The notes: a model not told the origin generated them from the sequence alone. DNA of 64,000 nt from Gonocerus acuteangulatus (GCA_946811695.1 OX328123.1:148299975-148363974), one strand, 5' to 3'; numbered from the stretch's first letter, positions 32,674-45,365 are shown. Program-made: numbers and translations.

Positions 32674-32964
32674 TCAAGAAGCTATAGCATAAAATAATAA
32701 TTATGTTATGCTTTAGTTTCTTGACAAGTAATTATTAGTACTCATACACAAGCAACATTATATCTTCCATTAATTTACACATAATACATTTTAACAGAAC
32801 AATACTTTTAATATACATATTTTCCCTTTTAGCACTTTCCTCCGAAGGAAAGTAGGTAGCTATTGAGGTTGCACTCATGACGGAATTTTTGAAAAATTTC
32901 TTCAAATCTCCATCGATCCTACCTAGTAGGCACCGAAAATGACCCCAGTTAAAATTTATATGTA

Positions 32965-33305
<341 letters not shown>

Positions 33306-33923
33306 TTTATTTATTTTTTATTTTTTTTTTTTTAATTTATTTTTTTTTTCTACGCTCCATCGACATCAGGGCCATTATCGCCAACACAGCTCAATGAGGC
33401 TTCACAGGAAAACATGTATTTAGAGGATTTGTTTGTATAAATTAAGATATCAGAATATATTATTCCATCAAATAATCATTTCGGGAATAAATATATCATT
33501 AATCATGAAATAACTTAATCCTTGAAATAATTATTTCCGAAATAATATTTTAAAAAATTATAAAATAAATTATTTCTGAAATAATCTGCTAAGGTTATTT
33601 CATGATTTATTCCGAAAATATTATTTCTAATAAATTATGCCCAGGTCTATTCTTGAGTTGCGTCGTGTTTTTTATTCCAATTCTTATAGTCCTATCCATA
33701 TCTTACTTTATGAGCGCGAACAAATTAATATTTTCGATCTGAGAGCGGAAGCAAAACTGACTTCTCAAACAACGAGCGCGTGCAAGTCGAGACGAGTCCA
33801 CCGCTTGAAATGTTCGCCCACTGTGTGCGCACTATGGAACAATGTTACTGTTTGTTTCCGTGAGTGAACTGAAACGAAAATTTGTGCTGCACACTTCTGC
33901 ACACTGGTGGAATCGTACCATTA

Positions 33924-34505
33924 GGTAAGAATTGTAGAAGAAGTAAGTTAAAATGTTGAAAAATATCCTTTCTCAGAAATTCAAACGATGAATTGTTTAA
34001 AATTTGGACAACCAGCAATATAATTGGCAATATTTTCTAAGGAATTTAATAATAACTCTGAAAGGAACTAGGACACTCCTTAAAGCATCAAAGGAAAGAA
34101 GATTGGTGGAAAAAGAGGAAAATAATCAAGTGTTTTGTCCCAAAAAGGGGGAGCAGAAGACAAGGGATTTTTAATTGAGCCGCTGAGATGGCACTTAGCA
34201 GAGGTGGCTGTTATTTTTTGCCAAGCACAGACACCGAGCTCTCAAAGACAGCTCACTTCTTGAGTGGCTCACTGAGCCCGTAGCTCTCAATGAGTGAGAA
34301 GCTCTCGTTCAGTCACTCCACTCAGATTCTCGACACAACCATTCAGTCTTCCTAAAGTAATGCTGCTGTTTTGCTCTTTCTTGAGAAAAAAAATGGGAGA
34401 CTATTAACCAAAAATACGATTTAGTATATTATTTTGGAGAAACAATATCAAATAATGTACTTGAAAAAAAATATATCTAATGCTAGCGAATTTCAAATTA
34501 TACAA
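33924..34505. other. No gene; possible hAT-like terminus at ~34190-34340
   Basis: 'agcagaggtggctgttattt' followed by repeated 'gagctctca', 'gtagctctcaatgag' and 'aagctctcgttcagtcact' motifs looks like a hAT end with subterminal transposase-binding repeats. The other end was not found. Confidence 0.4.
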
Positions 34506-34765
34506 TATATCGTCGTTACAAATGCAAAGTATCGAATGGGAAAAAGTGCATCTTTCATTTTCAATCTACACTAATTTCTGCTGGACTTACGTACGGCAAA
34601 TTCTTGAATCTTCGATCACTCAATTAAAGGGAAAGTATTCCACTATCAAAAGGTCATATCTGCTGAATATTTGACTGTCCAAAAAAAAGTTATGAATAAA
34701 TGCTTTTCCACTCCGAAAAGTGGTGATTTTCACATTCGATACTTTGCATTTGTAACGACGATATA
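34506..34765. mobile_element. MITE with perfect 33-bp terminal inverted repeats, TA-flanked
   Basis: Arms 34506-34538 and 34733-34765 are perfect inverted copies beginning TATATCGTCGTTACAAATGC. If TA at 34506-34507 and 34764-34765 is the target duplication, the element is 256 bp and fits Tc1/mariner-type insertion. The interior holds a 64-codon frame with no recognisable domain. Confidence 0.85.
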
Positions 34766-34998
34766 TAACTAAGGATTATATGTAATAAGTAGGGACCGGA
34801 TTCTTAGGCTTTCAACTATTTATTTCGTTTCTCCTAAACATGATAATGATCAGTTATTTATACGATTCGCGTCTCGTAGTATTATTCATGCAAATTTGGA
34901 AGAACCTAAAATGACCTATTTAGGATGATATCACCTAAATAACGATGGACTGACATAATATTTAAAATAGAAAATACACAGGAGATTCGGTTTGTGAA
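34766..34998. other. No feature recognised
   Basis: Short non-repetitive stretch between the MITE and the satellite. Confidence 0.4.
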
Positions 34999-37640
34999 AT
35001 TTTCTCTTTTCTTATTCTTTGCGTTGATAGGAGTGTGTTTTCTCCAGTGTTTAAACCCCTTTAGGTGTATAGGTAGGTTATAGAGTTACAGATACGTTAT
35101 TTTCAGTTCTATTCTATTCAGAGAGGTTCTGTTTTCTCTTTGCTTATTCTTTGCGTAGATAGGAGTGTGTTTTCTCCAGTGTTTAAACCCCTTTAGGTGT
35201 ATAGGTAGGTTATAGAGTTACAGATACGTTATTGTCAGTTCTATTCTATTCAGAGAGGTTCTGTTTTCTCTTTGCTTATTCTTTGCGTTGATAGGAGTGT
35301 GTTTTCTCCAGTGTTTAAACCCCTTTAGGTGTATAGGTAGGTTATAGAGTTACAGATACGTTATTGTCAGTTCTATTCTATTCAGAGAGGTTCTGTTTTC
35401 TCTTTGTTTATTCTTTGCGTTGATAGGAGTGTGTTTTCTCCAGTGTTTAAACCCCTTTAGGTGTATAGGTAGGTTATAGAGTTACAGATACGTTATTGTC
35501 AGTTCTATTCTATTCAGAGAGGTTCTGTTTTCTCTTTGATTATTCTTTGCGTTGATAGGAGTGTGTTTTCTCCAGTGTTTAAACCCCTTTAGGTGTATAG
35601 GTAGGTTATAGAGTTACAGATACGTTATTGTCAGTTCTATTCTATTCAGAGAGGTTCTGTTTTCTCTTTGCTTATTCTTTGCGTTGATAGGAGTGTGTTT
35701 TCTCCAGTGTTTAAACCCCTTTAGGTGTATAGGTAGGTTATAGAGTTATAGATACGTTATTGTCAGTTCTATTCTATTCAGAGAGGTTCTGTTTTCTCTT
35801 TGCTTATTCTTTGCGTTGATAGGAGTGTGTTTTCTCCAGTGTTTAAACCCCTTTAGGTGTATAGGTAGGTTATAGAGTTACAGATACGTTATTGTCAGTT
35901 CTATTCTATTCAGAGAGGTTCTGTTTTCTCTTTGCTTATTCTTTGCGTTGATAGGAGTGTGTTTTCTCCAGTGTTTAAACCCCTTTAGGTGTATAGGTAG
36001 GTTATAGAGTTACAGATACGTTATTGTCAGTTCTATTCTATTCAGAGAGGTTCTGTATTCTCTTTGCTTATTCTTTGCGTTGATAGGAGTGTGTTTTCTC
36101 CAGTGTTTAAACCCCTTTAGGTGTATAGGTAGGTTATAGAGTTACAGTTACGTTATTGTCAGTTCTATTCTATTCAGAGAGGTTCTGTTTTCTCTTTGCT
36201 TATTCTTTGCGTTGATAGGAGTGTGTTTTCTCCAGTGTTTAAACCCCTTTAGGTGTATAGGTAGGTTATAGAGTTACAGATACGTTATTGTCAGTTCTAT
36301 TCTATTCAGAGAGGTTCTGTTTTCTCTTTGCTTATTCTTTGCGTTGATAGGAGTGTGTTTTCTCCAGTGTTTAAACCCCTTTAGGTGTATAGGTAGGTTA
36401 TAGAGTTACAGATACGTTATTGTCAGTTCTATTCTATTCAGAGAGGTTCTGTTTTCTCTTTGCTTATTCTTTGCGTTGATAGGAGTGTGTTTTCTCCAGT
36501 GTTTAAACCCCTTTAGGTGTATAGGTAGGTTATAGAGTTACAGATACGTTATTGTCAGTTCTATTCTATTCAGAGAGGTTCTGTTTTCTCTTTGTTTATT
36601 CTTTGCGTTGATAGGAGTGTGTTTTCTCCAGTGTTTAAACCCCTTTAGGTGTATAGGTAGGTTATAGAGTTACAGATACGTTATTGTCAGTTCTATTCTA
36701 TTCAGAGAGGTTCTGTTTTCTCTTTGCTTATTCTTTGCGTTGATAGGAGTGTGTTTTCTCCAGTGTTTAAACCCCTTTAGGTGTATAGGTAGGTTATAGA
36801 GTTACAGATACGTTATTGTCAGTTCTATTCTATTCAGAGAGGTTCTGTTTTCTCTTTGCTTATTCTTTGCGTTGATAGGAGTGTGTTTTCTCCAGTGTTT
36901 AAACCCCTTTAGGTGTATAGGTAGGTTATAGAGTTACAGATACGTTATTGTCAGTTCTATTCTATTCAGAGAGGTTCTGTTTTCTCTTTGCTTATTCTTT
37001 GCGTTGATAGGAGTGTGTTTTCTCCAGTGTTTAAACCCCTTTAGGTGTATAGGTAGGTTATAGAGTTACAGATACGTTATTGTCAGTTCTATTCTATTCA
37101 GAGAGGTTCTGTTTTCTCTTTGCTTATTCTTTGCGTTGATAGGAGTGTGTTTTCTCCAGTGTTTAGACATCTTTAGGTGTATAGGTAGGTTATAGAGTTA
37201 CAGATACGTTATTTTAAGTTCTATTCTATTCAGAGAGGTTCTGTTTTCTCTTTGCTTATTCTTTGCGTTGATAGGAGTGTGTTTTCTCCAGTGTTTAGAC
37301 CTCTTTAGGTGTATAGGTAGGTTATAGAGTTACAGATACGTTATTGTCAGTTCTATTCTATTCAGGGAGGTTCTGTTTTCTCTTTGTTTATTCTTTGCGT
37401 TGATAGGAGTGTGTTTTCTCCAGTGTTTAAACCCCTTTAGGTGTATAGGTAGGTTATAGAGTTAAAGATAGGTTATTGCCAGTTCTATTCTATTCAGGGA
37501 GGTTCTGTTTTTCTATTTGTTTATTCTTTGCGTTGATAGGAGCGTGTTTTCTCCATTGTTTAAACCCCTTTAGGTGTATAAGTAGGTTATAGAGTTACAG
37601 ATAGGTTATTGCCAGTTCTATTCTATTCAGGGAGGTTGTG
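34999..37640. repeat. Satellite array, ~20 copies of a 132-bp unit
   Basis: Unit contains 'gcgttgataggagtgtgttt', 'tctccagtgtttaaacccct', 'ttaggtgtataggtaggtta', 'tagagttacagatacgttat' and 'tgtcagttctattctattca'. Spacing is exactly 132 bp (35026, 35158, 35290 and on). Central copies differ by zero to two bases. The last four copies carry more changes (gtttagacat, ggttattgcc, a one-base insertion), the usual decay at an array edge. 132 is divisible by 3, but every frame has stops, so it is noncoding. Confidence 0.98.
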
Positions 37641-38233
37641 TTTTGTTTAATAGTTTGTGTTTTAAGTACTTTTCTATGGGCAGTGAAATTCTTCCTGATG
37701 TTCCTTAGAAGTTGAAACACTTTTGCGGAGAACCTTAAAAATATTGCTCTAGACAATATTTATTTTAATTGTTTTGTTTTATGTTATTATTTTTATTAAT
37801 TGAGGTATATATATTTTATGAAATAATTTCATTTATTTTTCTTTTCTTTTTTTTAAATGTATTTTTTTTTTATTTATATAGATATCATTCATTTTTTTTT
37901 TATACAATAAATATTTTGTTGAATATTTGAATTATTTATTCTTTTTTGAAAAAATAACTTATATTTCTGTTTTATTTTTATTTCCTCATATTTATTTTCC
38001 TTCTCAATATACTATGCTAGAAAATAATGTTATTTGTTGTCACTATAATAAATATAATGTACATAATTATTTATCAATGATCAATAAATCAAAATTATTA
38101 ATTATAATAGGATGAACCAATTTTTGAACGTATTAAAACATTTTTATCACAAAAATCTCGGGCCTTTTATGGCTGTTGCAAAAACCTAGTGTGATTCTTA
38201 TTTTATCCTAAAAATCTGGTGCTTAATAATAAG

Positions 38234-38235
<2 letters not shown>
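37641..38235. other. Very AT-rich stretch, no gene
   Basis: Poly(T) and TTTATTT-rich sequence with one incidental 62-codon frame (37927-38115). Confidence 0.5.

Positions 38236-38283
<48 letters not shown>
38236..38283. repeat. (TA)n microsatellite
   Basis: About 24 TA units. 'aagtcctttgg..atttt' after it resembles the sequence near 51265, again with a (TA)n neighbour. Confidence 0.96.
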
Positions 38284-38286
<3 letters not shown>

Positions 38287-39407
38287 AAAACTAAGTCAAG
38301 AAGTCCTTTGGTGATTTTCTCGTTTTCACTTAGTTTTTGAGAAAAACGCAAAAAACCGTTTTTTGGACTGCTCCCGATTTATCACTTAAACGAAGCGTCG
38401 TACAAAAAAGCACGTTAGTAAAAATTTTGCAACTTAATAAAGTACCCTTAAGGTAAGTGTCTTAGTTTGAACATTTTTCGAGATAATCGTGTTTGAATAA
38501 CCCTTTGGGTAGACATTCTTTTCCATAGATAGTAAGACATCTGGAGAACCTTCCCTTCCTAGCTAGCCAAACATTTGTTTCGTGATATTTCATTAAATGG
38601 CTGTCAAATAAGGCATATTTGTTTCGTTTTAGAGGCAGGAACTCATTTTAATCTACAAAAAAACTCGTCAGATTGTAGAGAAACTTTTCTTTTACAAATA
38701 TACCTCGAGTGGGCGTGAGGTACGGATATTGTATTTTTATAAAGGAATGACTCCAGAAAGAAATGACTCTGGATAATAGTATCCAGAAAGGATGGCATAC
38801 GTAGATAAATAAACTCCCACGCTGGAGGGTTACTCCAACGTGGAAAACATAAAGGAATCATTTGATAGTATAGTGTTTCGTACATGATAGTAATTTTCTG
38901 GGGAAAATTGTATACAGAGAAGCCCAGCAAATATGAAATTTGATAAAATTATCCAGGAAGAGAGCTCGTTATTGTCCTTGTAATCCAAAGCGACGGTTAA
39001 CCCTCTCCTCGCGTTAATAAAATGTGAACCCCAGGCAGCCTGAAAACGTCATATAATCACATGTGATGGCTAGGAAAAGGCTCATAATCACATGTGAGCG
39101 GCTGTACTTCGTCACGGGAAAATTTACCCCGACACTCCGCCTCTCACGTCGACGGAGCTTGAGTAATCTTTTTAACGCCGTCTTCTTCTGTTGTCATAGC
39201 AATTATCAAAGATTATTTATGTAGTTACTTCCGTATCACACGTGTGAGGTTAGTTTGTATAGAGGAGAAGTATATCGTAAGTGTGATTTTATGTAGAAAA
39301 TTAAATAGCACGAAAGAAAGGTTTCTAGTAGGTAGTTCGATCCTACCTACTAGAGACTAACTCTTTTAACACACACATACATACACAAACACAAACACAC
39401 ACTCACT

Positions 39408-39416
<9 letters not shown>
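38284..39416. other. No gene; possible piggyBac-like end at ~39000 and a hairpin
   Basis: 'ttaaccctctcctcgcg' at 38998 followed by two 'tcacatgtga' palindromes (39055-39110) resembles a TTAA-type terminus. A 12-bp hairpin (tctagtaggtag / ctacctactaga, 39324-39354) and a CA-rich run follow. A 95-codon minus frame at 38643-38930 is not recognised. Confidence 0.4.

Positions 39417-39475
<59 letters not shown>
39417..39475. repeat. (TA)n microsatellite
   Basis: About 29 TA units, directly abutting the Penelope-derived unit. Confidence 0.97.
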
Positions 39476-39478
<3 letters not shown>

Positions 39479-40030
39479 CTTTTTTATCATAGGAGGCATG
39501 GGGTCATTAAAGCAGTCTTCCTTTATTACACCACTTTATTTATTCGGCCCGACATGGAATAATAGATTAATACCTCATTTTTTAAAAAAAATGTTTGACG
39601 AGTAGACTTAAAGGACAACAAAGAAGGACAGATAAAGACAGGGCCATGTTGGCCTTAGTTAGTATTAAGCCGGACTCCAGAGGGAGTACATGGTAATGGG
39701 AGGACTTCCTAGCAAGGTAGGACTCAAAACCTTTTATAAAATATATAAATTAGCTATAATTACTGAAATATTTAGGGTAGGGGTAACATTTAATGGAGAT
39801 TGATAATGTTTTAATGCATTTTGTGGAGCATTTCATAGATCTTATTGTTAGCTTTAATATAATGGAAAAATGGTTTGTTTGGATGTTCAAAAAATGCTAT
39901 TTTATTGTAGACGTGCCCCTGAAGAGGTGCGAAGAAAAGACGCACGAAACATGTCGGGCCGAATAAATAAAGTAGTATAATAAAGGAAGACTGCTTTAAT
40001 GACCCCATGCCTATAAAAGGATGAAAAAGA
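39476..40030. mobile_element. Penelope-like element pseudo-LTR pair in inverted orientation
   Basis: Left arm 39476-39556 and right arm 39950-40030 are inverted copies containing 'catgtcgggccgaataaata', 'aataaaggaagactgcttta' and 'atgaccccatgcct'. The right (plus-strand) copy is preceded by a hammerhead-like motif; the left copy is cut off at 'catgtcggg', just before the predicted cleavage position. (TA)n lies directly outside on the left (39417-39475) and after 36 bp on the right (40066-40115). No reverse transcriptase or GIY-YIG domain was found between the arms. Attribution to Penelope-like elements rests on the hammerhead-like motif and inverted pseudo-LTR arrangement. Confidence 0.6.
39915..39959 (+). 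ncRNA. Hammerhead-ribozyme-like motif (type I, minimal helix III)
   Basis: Helix I GCCC (39915-39918) pairs with GGGC (39956-39959). Core CUGAAGA is at 39919-39925. After one extra G, helix II GUGCG/CGCAC (39927-39931 with 39941-39945) closes a 9-nt loop. GAA is at 39946-39948, helix III is the self-complementary ACAUGU (39949-39954), and C39955 completes a GUC cleavage triplet. The order and invariant bases match type I hammerheads of the short kind described in Penelope-like retroelements, which may act as dimers because helix III is so short. The extra base before helix II is a deviation, shared with the motif at 10036. Activity is not proven. Confidence 0.6.
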
Positions 40031-40061
40031 ATTTAGATATTTTGGGTCATCTACAAGAATA

Positions 40062-40065
<4 letters not shown>

Positions 40066-40115
<50 letters not shown>
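40066..40115. repeat. (TA)n microsatellite
   Basis: About 25 TA units. Confidence 0.97.
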
Positions 40116-40117
<2 letters not shown>

Positions 40118-40734
40118 GTACAGTATAATTAATAATTATTGAGAAACCTGTTAAGGGAATTACATATGATATATTTGTATCACCTGCAAATATATCATAT
40201 ATTTGTATCACATGCAAATATGTCATATGAAGTTATGGTTATGTTTTAATAAATAAAATCAATCTTGTTCTTGGTTTCAACAAGTGTAAATGTTAGATTT
40301 AAGTAGTTGAGTTATGTCTCCAAAGAGACGTGATTCTACGTAGCCGTCTGCAACTGGCTATCCTAACAAAAAACTTACTAAAGTTTTTTTTGATTTGTTA
40401 TTTGATATGTACTGAGAATGTTTGTTTATGGATATACGCTAGGTATCTAATGATTGGGCCAAATAATATATGATCATTGCGTCTGTTCTGTCTAATATCG
40501 AACTTGACGGATTATTAGCATGCATAGCTATGCTTCTATTTATCTTAAAAAAGATAAATGATGGATCTTGGTGTCAAGAAAGGTACGACTGCTTTCTTTC
40601 TTGTCTATTACTTTAAGCGCGTTTCCGCAAAAGGGAACAGAAGCCGGATTTGCAAGAAAAGGTTGGATGCCTTCAGGATGTGAAGCCACGGGAGGGATGG
40701 AAGAATGTCTTCAGGGAAACAGGCATTGCAAGGG
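40116..40734. other. No gene; short palindromic repeat at ~40160-40230
   Basis: 'catatgatatatttgtatca' and 'tatttgtatcacatgcaaat' form overlapping direct and inverted repeats. Otherwise nothing was recognised. Confidence 0.45.
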
Positions 40735-41020
40735 ATGAGGGAATGACTTCTGGAAGGGTGGCCTAGTTAGTGATGGGGATGTGTTGTGGAAGGATAGCAC
40801 AGGAAGAGATGGGAAAATGACTTCTGAAAGGATGGCCAACTTAGAGATGGGGATTTCTTCTGGAAGGATAACGCTGCAAGATATAGGGGAATGACTTCTG
40901 GAAAGATGGCCTACTTTGAGAAGGGGATTTCTTATGGAATGACAGCATAGGAAGAGATGGGAAAATGACTTTTGAAAGGAAGGCCTACTTAGAGATGAGG
41001 ATTTCTTCTGGAAGGATAGC
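40735..41020. repeat. Tandem array, ~4 copies of 74 bp
   Basis: 'atgacttctggaa' recurs at 40743, 40817, 40891 and 40965 (exact 74-bp spacing), each followed by 'ggatggcctacttagagatg' and 'gatttcttctggaaggata' variants. Copies are diverged. Confidence 0.9.
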
Positions 41021-41027
41021 GTTCACA

Positions 41028-41106
41028 TTTTTTTCGCGCGAATTTCCCATTCCATTTCCCTTGGACAGATTCTTCTGGTTAACGAACTTGACCTTTCAAA
41101 TTATAT
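41028..41106 (+). repeat. Family X fragment
   Basis: 'tttttttcgcgcgaatttc' type sequence, then 'ctggttaacgaacttgacct', directly after the 74-bp array. Confidence 0.65.
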
Positions 41107-42156
41107 ATGTATATAACGGCGACTCATTGGTAGCCTTCGTCAGCTAAAATGACAAAAAAAAACAGAAATTAATACAGAAACAAAAAAAAGTTTATAATTG
41201 TGATAAGTAACAGAACTATAAATACAATTAACTTAATATAAGAGAACAATTTGGTCTTAAATTCTTAGAATGAGTAGAATGAAAATCAATAGAAACATAA
41301 CAGAAAAAGAAGGAAAAAAAAGGGCTATTTTACTGAAGTTTATAGAAGTAAATAGGTACAATAATTGATTGTAATAGTAATTAGTAACATTAATTGATTT
41401 TACAAAGAAATAAGATACTACATACCAATGGAAATGCCGGGAGGCAGAGGAAGACCAAGGTTGACAGTTAAGTGACCTAGAAAGTGTCTTAGAAAAAACG
41501 TCCTAAATATAGATTTAAAAAAAAAAAATAATCATATTGAGGTTTCTTTAGCCGAATCCCAACCATTCCATCTTTACTTATCACCTCGACGGCTAACTAT
41601 CTAATCTTCATGATACTCGTATTTACTAGTTTCGGAACGTCCTTATGTGCGGCTACCAAAAAAAATTTATATTCGCTGCTTTGCGAGAAATGTGATCATT
41701 TAATACAATCAATACGGATGATTAAGTGTTTTGTTTTTACTAAGCACCATGTTTTTAAATATCTACATATTTACACATAGTATAAACAAACTATTGTTTT
41801 ATCTGTTTTCAACAATGTTTCGTAATGTCATCCGATGTTTGAAAGTGTTAATCAATTCAATAATTGAATCATACAAAACACTTAATAAAACAACCGCGAG
41901 CCTTATGTAAGAGCATCTGAGACAGTTAATTCTAATTGTCGTAAATGTTTATACGAATAATTTTCAATTAATTAAATATTGAAGTTACTTACCAAACCAC
42001 GCTTAGAAATACTCAAATATTTCCGGATCACGCTAGTTTCTTCGTAGCTTATCACATATAACAAATGTATTAACATGTTTACAAAAATCTCTCCTTCTTA
42101 TATAATGTTTTCCTATGAACTAATGTGCTTACAAGTACCTAAATTCTCTCAATAGT
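41107..42156. other. No gene; Penelope-type tail fragment at 41552-41601
   Basis: 'tagccgaatcccaaccattc' ... 'cgacggctaactatct' (41552-41601) repeats the sequence that follows the hammerhead-like motif at 10113-10162. The rest is AT-rich without recognisable features. Confidence 0.5.
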
Positions 42157-42946
42157 CCGAGAGCCAGCAACGCACTTTTCATGAAGAGTTTTATGCATCT
42201 TGAAATTTTGCTATAATATACCTCTTGGGTATATAAGAAGGTAAATATGTGTTTCCTGGACATACCTTGGAACACCAGATACTGCGGATAGAGGAAAGGT
42301 ACAAAAATATATTTCCCAAAAATAGAGTTTTATTTAGAAGGCAAGTATATTTAATGTGAAATTAAGACAATTTTACAATGAATAATAAATATGGCAGACA
42401 CTTTTAAGAGGTATAACACGTAAAAAAAAAAAATAATTGTTTTTATTCTAATATTAAATGAGAGTTTTATTTTCGCTGCCATTAAAACCGGAACAGCTGT
42501 ACAAGATCATGTGAGCAAGAACCAATGAGAGCACAGAAAACAACAAACACTGCGCAGTCGTGTCATACACTCTTACGGTTACGCACAGTGTATTCCAGTC
42601 TATCATAAGCAACATTTATTTTCACGTTTCCTGATAATTAAACCCTACACTAGTGTCTGCCCTTTTGCAATTATTTTCAAATATGTTTATAGAAGACGCT
42701 GTTTAAATCGCAGCGTGAATAAAGCATTTTATTAATTATTACAATCAAAAATTAGGTACTTAGTTTTTTTTTTTTTTATTATTATCATTTTAACCCCCTT
42801 AAAAGTGCCTGCCTTATTTATTATTAATTTGAAAATTGCCTTAATTTGCCATTTATTTCATTAATAATAGTTGGCTGCCATTTATTTCATTCATAAATTT
42901 CAGGGTGCATAAAACACTTCATGAAAAGTGCGTTGCTGGCTCTCGG
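42157..42946. mobile_element. DNA-transposon-like element with ~52-bp terminal inverted repeats
   Basis: A 790-bp unit. The left arm starts CCGAGAGCCAGCAACGCACT (42157), and the right arm ends with its complement at 42946. The arms run inwards to 'cttgaaattt' and 'aaatttcagg' with a few mismatches. No transposase frame and no clear target-site duplication, so the superfamily is not assigned. A small palindrome 'cgctgtttaaatcgcagcg' lies inside. Confidence 0.8.
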
Positions 42947-45059
42947 TCTACAAGGTCCATACGAATCAGGTAGTTCCTAAAATATGCCAGTGATGGATGA
43001 AAATCATTCAAAATAATGAATAAATCTGTTATTTCATTCTGAATAATTCTTCATTCAGTATATAGTTTTGAATAAAGTAACTTTCTATTATTATTCATCA
43101 TTAAATAACAATGATTTATTTAATGAAAATTCTTATTGAATAAAAATGATTTATTTTATGAACATTTTCATTAAATAGAAGTGATTTATTTTAACAATCT
43201 TTTCTAATAAAAATTACTAAGTTCATTAAACCTTTTATTACTTTTAATGAAAATTATTTATTAAGGTGATATTGTTTACTCAGAAGAAGGGATATAGAAT
43301 CTCCATGTGTCATGGTCAAGAATCAGATATCTCAACAGGAACTATTCCTATAGGATCTGAAACATATTACAGGACTGATATATAAATATATATATATATA
43401 TAATATATTATATATACATATAATATATATGATCATTATGATGATAATATATATATGATCATTGAGATATTCAATCAATGTTTAGCCGAGTTAAAGTGTC
43501 GTAAACCATGAGGTACAATGTGCATTATCGATGCTGCTGAAAATCCGAGTCTATTAGATGTAAATGGCCTATCCTTAGCCAACATAAAATTACTTTATCC
43601 TTCCATCTAGGTCAGGCTGTGATTTCAACAATTTACGGTTATTTTAAATTTCACCCAAGGTTTTTTTTTAGGTTTAGAAGCTTATGAACAAAGATCTTAT
43701 GCGTATCTCAATATTCAACTATTCGAAACCACGTAATTAATAAAAAGAATTATTATAATTTACAAAAATATGAATCCAAATGGATTTATATTAGAGAAAA
43801 TAAAGCGTTATTATCAATTCACTACCGCGTCATTTTTGGAAATAAATCATACGATTCCACAATATAAATACTGAGGATATAGCACACAATAAAATTTAAT
43901 ACAAAAAAAGTAGAAAAAAAAAACCACATTCCATTCCCAAATACCGGAGGCTCCGGACAAATATTTGAGGCAATGAAAGCATCCTGTTTTTTTTTGTCGG
44001 CTAACCAGACCAAACCTTGTAGATTTCCATCAGATATATATAACATTTTACATTGCTAACTTACGTACACAAACAAAATTGACTTAGTAAATAGTTCATT
44101 TTTTTTTTTAATTTTAAATATACGTGTACTTGACAACCTTCGACTCGCAGAAACTGTTTAATCTTATCGTGTATCCTCAAATGGATATCCTTTCTGTGAT
44201 CTCAAATAATTTGAATAGGAGTTCGTAATATTTGGCGTCGTAATGGAAGGAAAATATCTCCTTGCTCCGTTTTCTACAACCGGAGTTTATGCTTGGAGCA
44301 TTTTTTGTAGAAACTTTGTCTGTCATTCGAATGCTCTAATTCCACTTTTAATCAACAACATCTGAGATATTTAAAAAAATATATCATACTGTAACAAATT
44401 TCAATTCTGAATAAATACTTTTTTTCGTACTTTCAAAAATGAATAAATTGAAATAAAATCAATAAAATATCAATGACTTTTGCAAATTTTGTTTTCTATA
44501 ATTTTATTGGTTATCCTCATTCATCGTTTTCAGTCAAGAAATAGTTCCTGCAGAAGACTCCTACAGTTTAAGGGAGGTGAATAAATGCATATCTTGGACA
44601 GGGCTAAACGTGGTTTATTTATGTATATTTTTAAAAATTTATACGTTTCATTCTACCAGGAAGAAGCAAAACTATTTTGATGTCACACACCGAATCCTCT
44701 ACACAAATGTGTCTGCAAGCTCTGATTTTTTCTGTCAGCTTCGCTACCAAGAAATACTGAACCATCTACCTTATTCTGTCATAAAATTATGATGCATGCT
44801 TAGCTGAATGAATTAGCCATCGTGATCAGTGCAAAATGATTCCTTATTTCCAGAAATTTTGGCCTCGAAATGTTTGTAGATTTTTTGAACGCTACGGATT
44901 ATTCAGATCCGATATAACGGATTATTCAGTATTTAATCGAGATCTGATATAAATAACGACTTAACCTCCCTCTCCCTGAAAAACAAAACAAACAAAAAAC
45001 GCGTTATCGGCTAAAGGATGTGTAAAATTGAAGAATTCACTTACATAAACACGTTCTAG
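42947..45059. other. AT-rich, no gene recognised
   Basis: 42980-43260 is built from 'gaataa/ttattc' and 'atgatttatt' motifs, similar in style to 33470-33640. Frames at 43822-44046 (minus) and 44577-44792 (plus) have no recognisable domain. Confidence 0.45.
43377..43457. repeat. TA-rich imperfect microsatellite
   Basis: (TA)n with interruptions and a repeated 'atatatatgatcatt'. Confidence 0.9.
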
Positions 45060-45345
45060 AATTTGATTTTCTGCAAGAATCCGTCATAAAACGTATGGCA
45101 TTCTGTTGAAAAATGTAGACCGTATCTAAGGATATTTTTGTTTGGGACGTCTGCTGGATCAAATCTGGGACCTTTTCCAGATCAATTTTGACTTGTGTCA
45201 TCCAAGGAGTTGTAGTGTTGAGCCTCTGTCGTAGGCGAGAATTCTGTTGGTGAGTCTCGTCTCTGGGAGTCTGCTGACGTCCGCAGCAAGGATGGCTAAT
45301 TTCTCTGTGGTGTCTGGGGAGTGCAGCCTGTATCCTTCATTCGTG
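45060..45345 (-). pseudogene. LINE ORF2 C-terminal remnant
   Basis: On the minus strand, LAADVSRLPETRLTNRIL resembles the conserved 'GHVxRMPExRLxxRxL' segment downstream of the reverse transcriptase in many insect LINE ORF2 proteins. After a frameshift comes PWMTQVKIDLEKV, matching the following 'RWxxxVxxDLxxx' block. Stops and the frameshift make it dead. It ends beside a (TA)n tract and a family Y piece. Confidence 0.5.
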
Positions 45346-45362
45346 ATTTTATACACAAACTC

Positions 45363-45365
<3 letters not shown>

